From the NCBI RefSeq assembly GCF_014205075.1, contig NZ_JACHMU010000001.1, positions 1,364,001-1,428,000 on the forward strand: a stretch of DNA of 64,000 nucleotides, written 5' to 3'. The notes beneath the pieces are model-generated. The model was not told the DNA's origin. It worked only from the letters and a program-made list of their open reading frames with translations, and did no database searches. This DNA comes from Microbacterium ginsengiterrae (GTDB lineage Bacteria > Actinomycetota > Actinomycetes > Actinomycetales > Microbacteriaceae). Position 1 is the stretch's first letter, and the number at the start of each line of letters is the position of its first letter. This document shows, in pieces, positions 17,139-25,613 of the stretch. The position numbers were made by a program, and so were the translations under genes.

Positions 17139-18224
17139 ATGGAATTCTCAGAGCGGCTTGACGCCCTGGCGACCAAAGTCAAGAACCAGGCCACTGCCAT
17201 CGGCACCGAGGAAGCGACCAAGAACGCATTCGTCATGCCTTTCATCTCTACGATTCTTGGCTATGACGTGTTTGACCCGCTGGAAGTAGTTCCGGAATTC
17301 ACGGCCGATGTGGGGACGAAGAAGGGCGAGAAGATCGACTACGCCATCATGCGTGACGGCGAGGTCCAGATCTTGATCGAATGCAAGCCATCCATGGGGC
17401 CTCTGAAGATAGAGCACGCTTCCCAGCTCTTCCGATATTTTTCGGTTACGAACGCGCGTATAGCTGTACTCACTAACGGTGTCGCCTGGCACTTCTACAC
17501 TGATCTTGATGCGCCGAACCGCATGGACGCGAAGCCCTTCCTCGTGCTGGACCTCCTTGACATCGACGAGACGCTGATTCCCGAGATCCAGAAGCTCAGC
17601 AAAGAGAGTTTCGACCTGGATTCGATCATCAGTGCAGCTGAGGAACTGAAGTACATCGGCGCCTTGAAGCGTGAGATCGCAGGTCAGTTCCGGGAGCCTA
17701 CGGACGACTGGATCAAGTTCTTCACCTCGCGCGTCTATGAAGGTGCCTTTACGCAGAAAGTTCGCCAGCAGTTCACCGGCTTGGTGCGAAAAGCGGCCCT
17801 GCAGTTCCTCACAGAGCGCGTGAACGACAGGCTCAAGACGGCTTTGGGGGTGAGTGGAATCACGCAGGTAGTGGAACCGACCGCGATGCCGAGCGCCGAA
17901 GTGGCCGAGGCGGATCTTGATCGCGACACCGAAATCGAGACGACTCTTGAAGAACTAGAGGGGTATCAGATCGTCAAAGCGATCGCATGTGGCGAAGTAA
18001 AACCACAGCGAGTCACACACCGTGACGCAAAGAGCTACTTCGCCGTCCTCATCGACGATAACAATCGCAAGCCTGTTGCCCGTTTGCACTTCAACGGAAG
18101 GCAGAAGTACCTCGGGCTGTTGGACGAGGACAAAACCGAAACACGGCATCCCATCAATGACCTGGACGAGATCTACGACCATGCTGACTCGATTCGTGAC
18201 GCAGTGCGGCGCTACCGAGGGTAG
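17139..18224 (+). CDS. orphan HsdR N-terminal-type restriction endonuclease
   Basis: 361 residues with AGGAG before the ATG. The PD-(D/E)XK nuclease core appears as EKIDYAIMRDGEVQILIECKP (about residues 64-84), giving D...ExK, after the helix TEEATKNAFVMPFISTILGYDVF; this is the HsdR_N_2 family domain. There is no helicase motor, and no HsdM or HsdS gene is nearby, so it is not a complete type I system. The C-terminal 120 residues hold an acidic linker and a second small domain (KSYFAVLIDDNNRKPVARLHF). AT-richer codon use groups it with the divergent MazG/helicase operon. Function may be defensive; the target is unknown. Confidence 0.82.
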   Translation: MEFSERLDALATKVKNQATAIGTEEATKNAFVMPFISTILGYDVFDPLEVVPEFTADVGTKKGEKIDYAIMRDGEVQILIECKPSMGPLKIEHASQLFRYFSVTNARIAVLTNGVAWHFYTDLDAPNRMDAKPFLVLDLLDIDETLIPEIQKLSKESFDLDSIISAAEELKYIGALKREIAGQFREPTDDWIKFFTSRVYEGAFTQKVRQQFTGLVRKAALQFLTERVNDRLKTALGVSGITQVVEPTAMPSAEVAEADLDRDTEIETTLEELEGYQIVKAIACGEVKPQRVTHRDAKSYFAVLIDDNNRKPVARLHFNGRQKYLGLLDEDKTETRHPINDLDEIYDHADSIRDAVRRYRG

Positions 18225-18232
18225 GTAGCCGA

Positions 18233-18238
18233 TAGCGT
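18233..18238 (+). promoter_or_regulatory. -10 box (TAGCGT) of a leaderless promoter
   Basis: TAGCGT ends 7 bases before the ATG at 18246. Confidence 0.45.
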
Positions 18239-18245
18239 CGACAAC

Positions 18246-19085
18246 ATGCCCCAGTCGCGCATCGAGCTCCACGTCGACCGCGACAGCGTCGCGATGGGCG
18301 ACGACATGGTCTCGCACGCGAAAGTGGTGACCGTCCGCGAAGGAACCAGACTGAAGACCGCGTTGCAGAGCAGCCTTCCCGATATCAGAGCCAAGGGCTG
18401 GTCGTGGGTCGCTGTCGTCGACGGCGAGGTCTCCGCCGTGTGGTCGGTGGATCACGGCATCCGCTTGCTCGTCGAGAACCGCAGGCTGACCGGCGGGCCG
18501 GTCGACATCCTCTTCCGGTACTTCCTCCAGATCGACCCGGCTTGGCTGTTCGACCGCCTCGCGGCGGGTGCGCCCGCGCGCCTGCTCGACCTCGAGGCGG
18601 AATACGCGGCGATCGCGCGCGAGAAGCGAGAAGCCGAGCTGCGGCGCCGTGAGCGCACGATAAAAGCAAAGCTGCTCGGCGCCGAATGCATCGACGCCAT
18701 CGCGCACTACGGCGCCAAGATCACCCTGCACGCCGACATCGCCTGCCGCTTCACCTACGCGGGCGAGCAGTGGACGGTGCGGCGTGCGGACACCATGCTC
18801 CAGATGTTCACCCGCGACGGGGCCACGCACGCATCGATCCGTCCGCACGGCCTCGGCGAGGCGTGGGTTGTCGGCATGCTCGCGGCATCCGCTCGTGTCG
18901 CCGAAGGCCGTCCTGATCTGCCCGACGCCGACTTTCACCCCGGCCTCGAACTCGAGCGCCGCGGCAATCGATGGATGTCGCACGGGGCGACCGTCGTCCA
19001 GGTCGAATCCGACTTCGCCGCCGACGTCGCGAGGCTGGTGTTCGGGCGGCCCATCGCCGAGGTGCGCCCGCTCTTCGACGGCTGA
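18246..19085 (+). CDS. hypothetical protein
   Basis: 279 residues that I do not recognise. It begins MPQSRIELHVDRDSVAMGDD; residues about 20-100 contain alternating beta strands and helices (RAKGWSWVAVVDGEVSAVW), then a charged helix (EKREAELRRRERTIKAK, about 123-140), then a second alpha/beta part ending RLVFGRPIAEVRPLFDG. There is no signal peptide, membrane segment or obvious catalytic motif. GC-rich codon use matches the chromosome rather than the AT-richer block before it. It starts 21 bases after the nuclease gene but has its own TAGCGT box. Confidence 0.7.
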   Translation: MPQSRIELHVDRDSVAMGDDMVSHAKVVTVREGTRLKTALQSSLPDIRAKGWSWVAVVDGEVSAVWSVDHGIRLLVENRRLTGGPVDILFRYFLQIDPAWLFDRLAAGAPARLLDLEAEYAAIAREKREAELRRRERTIKAKLLGAECIDAIAHYGAKITLHADIACRFTYAGEQWTVRRADTMLQMFTRDGATHASIRPHGLGEAWVVGMLAASARVAEGRPDLPDADFHPGLELERRGNRWMSHGATVVQVESDFAADVARLVFGRPIAEVRPLFDG

Positions 19086-19121
19086 CTCGACGCGCTGCCG
19101 ATCTCCGCCGACGCCGATCGA

Positions 19122-19127
19122 TAGTCT
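19122..19127 (+). promoter_or_regulatory. -10 box (TAGTCT) of a leaderless promoter
   Basis: TAGTCT ends 6 bases before the ATG at 19134. Confidence 0.5.
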
Positions 19128-19133
19128 TTCCGA

Positions 19134-20129
19134 ATGCGCACCAGTGCCGACGTCGACGCCCGAGCCGCACAGGATGCGCACCGACCACGCGTGATCCACA
19201 CCGGTCAGGCGCTCGTCGACCTGGTCATCGAGGTCGCCGACCTCCCCGCGCGGGGGCAGAACCTCATGGCCGACTCCGTCGCCCAGTACGCGGGCGGCGC
19301 CGTCACGGTCCTGCTCGCCGCGGCTCGCCTCGGCGCACACTGCTTGCATGCCGGCGCGATCGGCACGGGCCCGCACGGCGATCTCATCCGCCATGCGCTG
19401 GAAGCCGAGGGCATCGCCGCATCCGCGCCGCCGGTGACCACTCAGGACACCGGCGTGTGCGTCGTCCTCGTCGAACCGACCGCGGAGCGCACCTTCGTCA
19501 CGACGCTCGGCGCCGAGCGCGAGATCACGGTCGAGTCCCTCTCGACCGCCCACGTGCAACCAGGCGACCTTGTCTGCATCACCGGATACTCCCTCGCCGT
19601 CGCGAAGACCAGCGACCCGCTCCTCACCTGGCTGGCATCCCTTCCTGACGAAGCGGTTGTGGTTCTCGACCCAGGGGCGGCCTTCGCCGCGCTGCCCGCC
19701 GACATCCGCGACATGATGCTCGCGCGCACCGACGTGTGGACCGGCAACGCCGAAGAGGCGACGGACCTGCTGGACGCGCTGTCCGCCTCGGTCGACGCCT
19801 CCGAGCGTGAGATCGTCGCCCAGGCCCGCGCGCTGGCCCCCTTCATGCGGTCCGGCGCGATCACCATCGTTCGCGACGGCGCAGAAGGCTGCGCGGCGCA
19901 CGCGCACGGAGAGAGCACCTACGTGCCCGGCTTCCCGCAGACGCCCGTCGACACCAACGGCGCAGGCGACACGCACACCGGCGCGCTCCTGGCCGGCATC
20001 GCCGACGGCGCCACCTGGGTCGATGCGTGCCGACGCGCCAACGCCGCAGCCGCGATCAAGGTCACCCGGCGCGGGCCGACGACGGCTCCGACCGAGGACG
20101 AAGTCGAGGCGTTCCTCCGCGCGAGGTGA
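19134..20129 (+). CDS. PfkB-family carbohydrate kinase
   Basis: 331 residues. The C-terminal PfkB signature DTNGAGDTHTGALLAG (about residues 264-279) holds the catalytic aspartate; the N-terminal sugar-binding part reads ALVDLVIEVADLPARGQN and YAGGAVTVLLAAARLGA. It phosphorylates a sugar or nucleoside, but the family does not fix which one (ribokinase and fructokinase branches are possible). ATG 19134 is chosen on a TAGTCT box at leaderless spacing. It converges on the DUF4127 gene of the ManNAc regulon across a hairpin, so it is a neighbour rather than an operon member. Confidence 0.88.
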   Translation: MRTSADVDARAAQDAHRPRVIHTGQALVDLVIEVADLPARGQNLMADSVAQYAGGAVTVLLAAARLGAHCLHAGAIGTGPHGDLIRHALEAEGIAASAPPVTTQDTGVCVVLVEPTAERTFVTTLGAEREITVESLSTAHVQPGDLVCITGYSLAVAKTSDPLLTWLASLPDEAVVVLDPGAAFAALPADIRDMMLARTDVWTGNAEEATDLLDALSASVDASEREIVAQARALAPFMRSGAITIVRDGAEGCAAHAHGESTYVPGFPQTPVDTNGAGDTHTGALLAGIADGATWVDACRRANAAAAIKVTRRGPTTAPTEDEVEAFLRAR

Positions 20130-20130
20130 G

Positions 20131-20157
20131 GAGCGGGGGAGCCCCCGTCTCCCGCTC
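20131..20157. terminator. hairpin between convergent genes
   Basis: GAGCGGG (20131-20137) pairs with CCCGCTC (20151-20157), with a nested GGGG/CCCC stem, between the PfkB and DUF4127 genes. Its right arm overlaps the DUF4127 stop codon. Confidence 0.6.
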
Positions 20158-21658
20158 AGCGCAGCGTGAGCCCGATCTCGAACGAGCGTCGCCAGGGCAG
20201 CGTCAGATCCTCGATCTCGATGCCGTCGGCGGGGAGCATCGACTCGAGAAGGGCGCCGAGCTCCTCGCGGATCACCCGGCGGGCCTCGTCGACGCGCGCG
20301 CGGTCGTTCATCGGGAAGCGATCGGGGAACAGTGAGGGGCCGCTGTCCGTGCGCACGACGGACTGGTACGCGAAGTCATCGAGCAACCGCGTGAGCAGTG
20401 CGATCCGCGCTGCGCGCTCGTCGAACGTTCCCCCGGCGCGTCCCACGACGCCGGCGGCCGAGATCGCGACGACACTGCCGATCGTGTTGCCCGCGGTGTT
20501 CCATCCGCCGAACGCCTCGAGCCGCCCGAGCAGACCCTCATCGGCGAGCGCCCGCACGAGCGCCTCGTCCGCGCCGTTCGGGTAGCGCACATCCGCCAGA
20601 GCCACCCGCTCCCCGGCATCCAACCGTGCACGCACGAGCGCGGTCGTCTCGGCCACGGCATCCTCGTCGACGGCATCAGGCCGCCCGCGGAACATGTCGT
20701 GACGGTCGGGGTCGGGCGCGTGCATCACGAGCGTCACGTCGCCGCCCTCCGGCACCTCGGTCGCCCCGGCCGCACGGATCTGTCGGCTCACCGACGCCGT
20801 CAGCGGCATGTTCTCGTAGGGCGGGATACGCGTCATGCCCTCCTCCGTCGCACAGGCGACCGAGAACGACGGGCGCACCCCGGCATCGGCGGCCAGCGCG
20901 CGAGCGACGAGCACTGCGCCGACCTCATCGGCTCCGGGGTACATCAGCACCTCCCGGCCGCGGGGGAGCATCCGCATCCAGTGCCGCATCCAGACCTGCT
21001 CGGCGCTGCCGGCCGCGAACGGCGCCGTGTCGTCGGCCGTGATGGCGAGGAAGTCGAGCGTGCCGTCCTCGACGAGCCCGATCGTCGACAGGTTCGCGAT
21101 GTGGTTCCGCAGACGCCTGGTCGAATAGTCCGACACGACCTCGGCCGGGACGGCGGTCAGGTCGCCCAGCTCGATGATCTCCGTCTCGCCGAGCAACCGG
21201 TGGGCGTCGCCTCCGAGCGCGTGCAACTCCTTGCCGTGCTCGGTCCAGTACAGCGGTTCCTCCGCCGCCGAGTACGAGTTGCTCGCCCGCATCACCAGTG
21301 ACACGGCCGAGATCGGCAGCTCCGGTCGGCGGCGATGCACCTCACGGAGCGTGTCGAGACGGGCGAGCACGGCGCGGGTGTCGTCGTCGCTCGTGCGGCT
21401 GGCGATGAGGCCGCCGTACAGCAGCATGTCCACCGAGACGACGATGTGCACGGTTTCCGGATCGGCGGCCCGCTCCAGCAGCCAGGCGCCGAGCGCATCG
21501 GCGTCGCCGGCCGTCCGATAGTCGGGAAGGATCTCCTGCGGCGGCACATCCAGGGTCACACCAGCGACCGCAGCGACGTCGCCGGGCAGCAGGACGTTCA
21601 CCGGCCGGTCGTCCAGGGGGAGCAGGGCGATGCGCCGGCGCGCGGGGGAGGAGGTCAC
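20156..21658 (-). CDS. DUF4127 family protein
   Basis: 500 residues, the normal length for this family, opening with the conserved RIALLPLDDRPVNVLLPGDVAAVAG. Other conserved spots are VSVDMLLYGGLIASR, RASNSYSAAEEPLYW and MYPGADEVGAVLVARALA. There is no signal peptide. The biochemical activity is unknown to me. It lies 16 bases after the GntR regulator in the same orientation and is divergent from an ABC importer plus nanE and nanK genes whose shared control region carries two GntR-type operators. That context suggests work on an N-acetylmannosamine-type sugar or its derivative (inference). Confidence 0.85.
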   Translation of the reverse strand: MTSSPARRRIALLPLDDRPVNVLLPGDVAAVAGVTLDVPPQEILPDYRTAGDADALGAWLLERAADPETVHIVVSVDMLLYGGLIASRTSDDDTRAVLARLDTLREVHRRRPELPISAVSLVMRASNSYSAAEEPLYWTEHGKELHALGGDAHRLLGETEIIELGDLTAVPAEVVSDYSTRRLRNHIANLSTIGLVEDGTLDFLAITADDTAPFAAGSAEQVWMRHWMRMLPRGREVLMYPGADEVGAVLVARALAADAGVRPSFSVACATEEGMTRIPPYENMPLTASVSRQIRAAGATEVPEGGDVTLVMHAPDPDRHDMFRGRPDAVDEDAVAETTALVRARLDAGERVALADVRYPNGADEALVRALADEGLLGRLEAFGGWNTAGNTIGSVVAISAAGVVGRAGGTFDERAARIALLTRLLDDFAYQSVVRTDSGPSLFPDRFPMNDRARVDEARRVIREELGALLESMLPADGIEIEDLTLPWRRSFEIGLTLR

Positions 21659-21674
21659 GGGGTGGTGCCTTTCA

Positions 21675-22391
21675 TCAGGGGCGGGTGATGGAGAGCTGGT
21701 ACGAGTAGCGGTCGCCGCGGTAGACGGACTCCGCGTACTCGATGGGACGGCTGCGCGCGTCGTAGGTGGTGCGGCGGACGAGGAACGCCGGGGAGAACGG
21801 TGGCGTCTGCAGCGCAGCCGCCTGCTCCTCGTCGAGGACCACAGCGTGGATCTCCTGGTCGGCGCGCACGGCCACGAGCCCGAAGCGCTGGCGGATGTCG
21901 TCGTAGAGCGAATCGCCCTCGATCCCTCCTTCGAGACCGGGGACGGATGCCGCGGCGAACGTCGACTCCTCCAGGCAGATGGGGATGTCGTCCGCCGTCC
22001 GCACTCGGCGCACCCGAACGACGTCCTCGCGCGGGGAGAGCCCCAGAGCGTATCCGACGGTCTGGCCGGCTGCGCCGACCTGCAGGTCGATCGACTGCGA
22101 ACCCGGCCGCATGTTTCGCGCCCGCATGTCCTCGGAGAACGACGTCAGTTCGAAACTCTTGCTGATCCTCGCCTCGCTGACGAAGGTGCCGGCGCCCTGC
22201 AGGCGGTAGACGACGCCCTCGCGCTCGAGCTCGTCGAGGGCGCCGCGAACGGTCTGGCGGTTGACCTCGAGGGTCTCGGCGAGTTCTCGTTCGGTGGGGA
22301 GACGCTCATGGGGGGACAGGCCGGCGCCGATCATGTCTTCGACGTGCCGCCGAACGAGATCGCGCTTGGTCCCGCCTTCGGGTGAAGTCAC
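21675..22391 (-). CDS. GntR-family regulator, HutC subfamily (UTRA domain)
   Basis: 238 residues from GTG 22391 with AAAGGAGG upstream. The winged HTH is LPTERELAETLEVNRQTVRGALDELEREGVVYRLQGAGTFV (about residues 26-66), followed by a UTRA effector domain (VRRVRTADDIPICLEESTFAA; later YAESVYRGDRYSYQLSI). It is transcribed with the DUF4127 gene and divergent from the ManNAc-type ABC operon. Two near-identical 14-base sites (22405-22418 and 22469-22482) in the shared control region are its probable operators, so it should regulate both directions, with an amino-sugar phosphate as likely effector. Confidence 0.9.
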   Translation of the reverse strand: MTSPEGGTKRDLVRRHVEDMIGAGLSPHERLPTERELAETLEVNRQTVRGALDELEREGVVYRLQGAGTFVSEARISKSFELTSFSEDMRARNMRPGSQSIDLQVGAAGQTVGYALGLSPREDVVRVRRVRTADDIPICLEESTFAAASVPGLEGGIEGDSLYDDIRQRFGLVAVRADQEIHAVVLDEEQAAALQTPPFSPAFLVRRTTYDARSRPIEYAESVYRGDRYSYQLSITRP

Positions 22392-22404
22392 CGTCGCCTC
22401 CTTT

Positions 22405-22418
22405 TTGGACTAACCCAA
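22405..22418. promoter_or_regulatory. GntR operator, copy 1
   Basis: TTGGACTAACCCAA has TTGG/CCAA arms around a TA centre and shares 12 of 14 bases with the site at 22469. It lies next to the ribosome binding site of the GntR gene. Confidence 0.75.
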
Positions 22419-22420
22419 TC

Positions 22421-22450
22421 TTGACGACTTCCGCAGTTGTGTGTCAATGT
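22421..22450 (+). promoter_or_regulatory. probable promoter of the ABC-nanE-nanK operon
   Basis: TTGACG (22421-22426) and CAATGT (22445-22450) are 18 bases apart and lie between the two GntR operators, so a bound regulator would bracket the polymerase site. The -10 is weak. Confidence 0.45.
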
Positions 22451-22468
22451 CTGACCAACCCTTCGTAA

Positions 22469-22482
22469 TTGGACTACACCAA
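22469..22482. promoter_or_regulatory. GntR operator, copy 2
   Basis: TTGGACTACACCAA matches copy 1; the centres are 64 bases apart, about six helical turns. It is 33 bases upstream of the binding-protein start. Confidence 0.75.
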
Positions 22483-22515
22483 TCGCGAGACCTCACAGAT
22501 GAGTGGAGAACTTCG

Positions 22516-23802
22516 ATGCAGTTGCAGCACCAGAAGACATGGCGGGTTGTCGGCGCCGCAGCAATGGCGGCCGTGACCGTCGCCGGGCTCGCGGGATGCG
22601 CGTCCGGCGGCGCGGACGCGGACGGCAAGACCGAGATCACGTTCTCCTACCTGTGGGGCGGCGCTGAAGCGGAGGCCCTCGAGGAGATCATCGCGGACTT
22701 CAACGACAGCCAGGACGAGATCGTCGTCAAGGGCGTCTCGAGCCCCGACCAGCAGAAGCAGCTCACCTCGATGTCGTCGTCGAACGGGTCCTTCGACATC
22801 TCCGACAACTTCGGCAACAACGTCGGCGCGTGGGCGTCGAAGGGCGTGCTCGCCCCGCTCGACGAGGCGATCGCGGCGGAGGGGATCGACATCGACGACT
22901 TCATCCCCAGCGCGATGGAGCAGATGATCTACGACGGGACGACGTACGCGCTGCCCATCGCGATCCACAGCTTCCAGCTGCTCTACAACAAGACTCTGCT
23001 CGATGAGGCGGGCATCACCCCGCCGACCACGATGGACGAACTCGCGGCCGCGGCCCAGGCGCTCACCGTCGAGGAGGATGGCAAGATCACCCGGCTCGGT
23101 CTCGGATCGGCCAACGACAGCACGACGCTGACGACCCTCGGGTTCGCGTTCGGTGGCAGCTGGGACGACGCCGACGGCCCCACGCCGGCGGATGCCGGCA
23201 ATCTCGAGGCCCTCGAGTGGTACCAGGAGAACATCATCGAGCCGGTCGGCGCGGAGAAGATGGCCGCGTTCGTCTCCGGGCAGGGCGAGTACCTCTCGGC
23301 GCAGGATCCGTTCTTCAGCGGCAAGGTCGCCATGATCATCGACGGCGAATGGCGTTCGGCCAGCGCCGCCAACGTGGCCCCCGAGCTCGACTGGGGTGTG
23401 ACGGCGATCCCCGCCGCATCGCCCGAGCTCGAGAACAGCACGCAGGTGACGGCGAGCACGCTGTTCATCCCGGCGAACTCCACGCACAAGGAAGAGGCGG
23501 CGACCTTCCTCGCGTACCTCGTCAGCGACGAGCCGATGGAGAAGTTCAGCCTCGCTCTGGGCAACCTGCCCGGCCGCACGTCCCTCGCCGGCAGTGAGGT
23601 GTTCTCCGAACTGGAGAACTTCGAGGTGTGGGCGGATGCCGCGACCTCCCCGAACGCGAAGTCGCTGGCCAGCGCGCCGTACAGCGCCGAGTACGCCGCC
23701 GACCTCAAGGCGGCCTTCGACGAGATCGTCCGCCTCACCTCCACTCCGGAGGAGGCGATCGCCACGGTCGAGTCGCGCATGTCGAGCTACTCCAGCAAGT
23801 GA
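22516..23802 (+). CDS. sugar-binding lipoprotein of ABC importer (family 1 SBP)
   Basis: 428 residues from ATG 22516, with GGAGA upstream; the frame is open earlier but those starts lie in the operator region. A lipoprotein signal ends VAGLAGCASGG (cysteine near residue 27). The mature part resembles CUT1 binding proteins (LPIAIHSFQLLYNKTLLDEAGITPPTTMDEL in several short blocks, and KVAMIIDGEW). It is the first gene of an operon with two permeases, nanE and nanK, so the ligand is probably a ManNAc- or sialic-acid-related saccharide (inference). The ATPase is encoded elsewhere. Confidence 0.93.
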   Translation: MQLQHQKTWRVVGAAAMAAVTVAGLAGCASGGADADGKTEITFSYLWGGAEAEALEEIIADFNDSQDEIVVKGVSSPDQQKQLTSMSSSNGSFDISDNFGNNVGAWASKGVLAPLDEAIAAEGIDIDDFIPSAMEQMIYDGTTYALPIAIHSFQLLYNKTLLDEAGITPPTTMDELAAAAQALTVEEDGKITRLGLGSANDSTTLTTLGFAFGGSWDDADGPTPADAGNLEALEWYQENIIEPVGAEKMAAFVSGQGEYLSAQDPFFSGKVAMIIDGEWRSASAANVAPELDWGVTAIPAASPELENSTQVTASTLFIPANSTHKEEAATFLAYLVSDEPMEKFSLALGNLPGRTSLAGSEVFSELENFEVWADAATSPNAKSLASAPYSAEYAADLKAAFDEIVRLTSTPEEAIATVESRMSSYSSK

Positions 23803-23806
23803 TCAC

Positions 23807-24772
23807 GTGACAACGACGACCGCTCCGAGCCGGGGGCAGCAGACCGCGCGTTCTGCTGCCCCCGGCGGCCGCCGTCCTCGGCGACGGCGCTCGACGCTCA
23901 TCGGCCTCGCCTTCGCCGCGCCGTTCATCGTCGGGTTCCTGTTCCTGTTCGCCTATCCGATCGCGGCCTCGGCGTACTACAGCTTCACGGACTTCAACCT
24001 GTTCCAGTCGCCCGAATGGGTGGGCGTGGCCAACTACGTCCAGATGTTCAACGACGGGGTGTTCTGGAAGTCGCTCGCCAACACCGCGATCCTCACCGTC
24101 TTCGGCGTTCCTCTTGCGATCGGCATCGCCCTGGCCGGCGCCCACCTGTTGAACTCTCCGGTGCGCGGGCAGCCCCTGTACCGTGCGCTCATCTATCTGC
24201 CTTCGATCGTGCCTGTCGTCGTCGGCGGTTACCTCTGGCGGTGGATGCTCAACGCCGAGTACGGCTTCATCAACTACTTCCTCTCCTGGTTCGGCATCGA
24301 GGGGCCGGCCTGGCTGCAGAATCCGGACTTCACCAAACCGTCGATCATCTTCCTGTCGCTGTGGACGGTCGGCGGCACCATGATCATCTACCTCGCGGCA
24401 CTGCAGGAGGTCCCCAAGGAGCTCTACGAAGCCGCCGAGCTCGACGGTGCGGGGGTATGGCGCAGGTTCGCCAATGTCACGTGGCCCACGGTCTCGCCGG
24501 TCACGCTCTTCCAGGTGATCGTGAGCATCATCGGATTCCTGCAGATCTTCGCCCAGCCGTACATCATGGCCCAGGAGCGGCTGAATCAGGCCAGCGCGGG
24601 GCCGGGTCAGTCGATGCTCTCGTATGCGATGTACCTGTACCAGAACGCGTTCGTGTTCCTGAAGATGGGCTACGCCTCGGCGATGGCGTGGACGCTGTTC
24701 ATCGTCACGCTGGTCGTGAGCCTCATCGTCCTGGCCACGTCGAAGAAGTGGGTGCACGATGGCAACAACTGA
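23807..24772 (+). CDS. carbohydrate ABC transporter permease, MalF type
   Basis: 321 residues from GTG 23807, four bases after the binding-protein stop. An arginine-rich cytoplasmic tail (GGRRPRRRRST) precedes six membrane segments starting LIGLAFAAPFIVGFLFLFAY. The EAA loop is LYEAAELDGAGVWRRFANVTWP. It overlaps the MalG-type partner by 14 bases. A much longer open frame upstream overlaps the binding-protein gene and is not needed. Confidence 0.9.
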   Translation: MTTTTAPSRGQQTARSAAPGGRRPRRRRSTLIGLAFAAPFIVGFLFLFAYPIAASAYYSFTDFNLFQSPEWVGVANYVQMFNDGVFWKSLANTAILTVFGVPLAIGIALAGAHLLNSPVRGQPLYRALIYLPSIVPVVVGGYLWRWMLNAEYGFINYFLSWFGIEGPAWLQNPDFTKPSIIFLSLWTVGGTMIIYLAALQEVPKELYEAAELDGAGVWRRFANVTWPTVSPVTLFQVIVSIIGFLQIFAQPYIMAQERLNQASAGPGQSMLSYAMYLYQNAFVFLKMGYASAMAWTLFIVTLVVSLIVLATSKKWVHDGNN

Positions 24773-25613
24773 ACGCCCGGTGCGCTCCCCGCGCCGCCGG
24801 CTGACCCGCAGCATCCGTCAGCAGATCTCCGTCGCGCTGCTCGCGCTGGTGTTCCTGTTCCCGCTCCTGGTGATGGTCTCGACGGCGTTCAAGACGCCGA
24901 ACGACGTCTTCTCCTCGCCGCCGACGCTCCTGCCGACGGAATGGACGCTGGACAACTTCGCCGAGGCGTTCGCGCAGATACCGATCTGGCGGTACCTCGC
25001 CAACACGCTGTTCGTCTCGGGGATGAGCATCCTCGGCACGATCATCGCCTGCCCCCTGGTCGCGTACTCACTGGCCAAGGTGCGCTGGCGCGGAGCGCGC
25101 CCGCTGCTCATCCTCGTCCTCGCGACGATGATGCTGCCGCCGCAGGTCACGCTGATTCCTCTGTTCCTCGTCTGGAACGGACTCGGCGCGACGAACACCT
25201 ACCTGCCGCTCATCGTGCCCGCCTTTCTCGGGACGCCGTTCTTCATCTTCATGATCCGGCAGTTCCTACTCGCCGTCCCCGACGAGCTCATCGAGGCGGC
25301 GCGACTGGACGGAGCATCCGAGTTCCGCACCTACGCCACCATCGTCCTGCCGCTCGCGCGCCCCGCCATCGTCACTGCAGCGATCTTCCAGTTCGTGTGG
25401 GCATGGACCGATTTCCTCAATCCCCTCATCTATCTGAACGACGAGTCGACCTACACGCTGTCCCTCGGGCTGTACGCCTTCTTCGGGGAGAATGACGTCG
25501 CCTGGGGCCCGCTCATGGCCGCATGCGTCTTGTTCACCCTGCCGGCCGTGGTCATCTTCCTCATCGGTCAGAAATTCTTCATCGGCGGCGCAGCCGCAGG
25601 AGCTCTCAAATGA
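24759..25613 (+). CDS. carbohydrate ABC transporter permease, MalG type
   Basis: 284 residues, six membrane segments, first helix VALLALVFLFPLLVMVSTAF, and EAA loop LIEAARLDGASEFRTYATIVLP. It begins inside the end of the MalF gene and its stop overlaps the nanE start (ATGA), so translation along the operon is coupled. It pairs with the MalF-type permease to import the sugar bound by the upstream lipoprotein. Confidence 0.93.
   Translation: MATTERPVRSPRRRLTRSIRQQISVALLALVFLFPLLVMVSTAFKTPNDVFSSPPTLLPTEWTLDNFAEAFAQIPIWRYLANTLFVSGMSILGTIIACPLVAYSLAKVRWRGARPLLILVLATMMLPPQVTLIPLFLVWNGLGATNTYLPLIVPAFLGTPFFIFMIRQFLLAVPDELIEAARLDGASEFRTYATIVLPLARPAIVTAAIFQFVWAWTDFLNPLIYLNDESTYTLSLGLYAFFGENDVAWGPLMAACVLFTLPAVVIFLIGQKFFIGGAAAGALK

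Noticed and set aside
17139..18224. Complete type I restriction-modification system
   Set aside because: Only an HsdR N-terminal-type nuclease is present; no helicase motor, HsdM or HsdS gene lies nearby.
17955..19976. Minus-strand frame of about 670 codons
   Set aside because: It runs opposite three good genes (HsdR_N nuclease end, hypothetical, PfkB) and has no recognisable domain.
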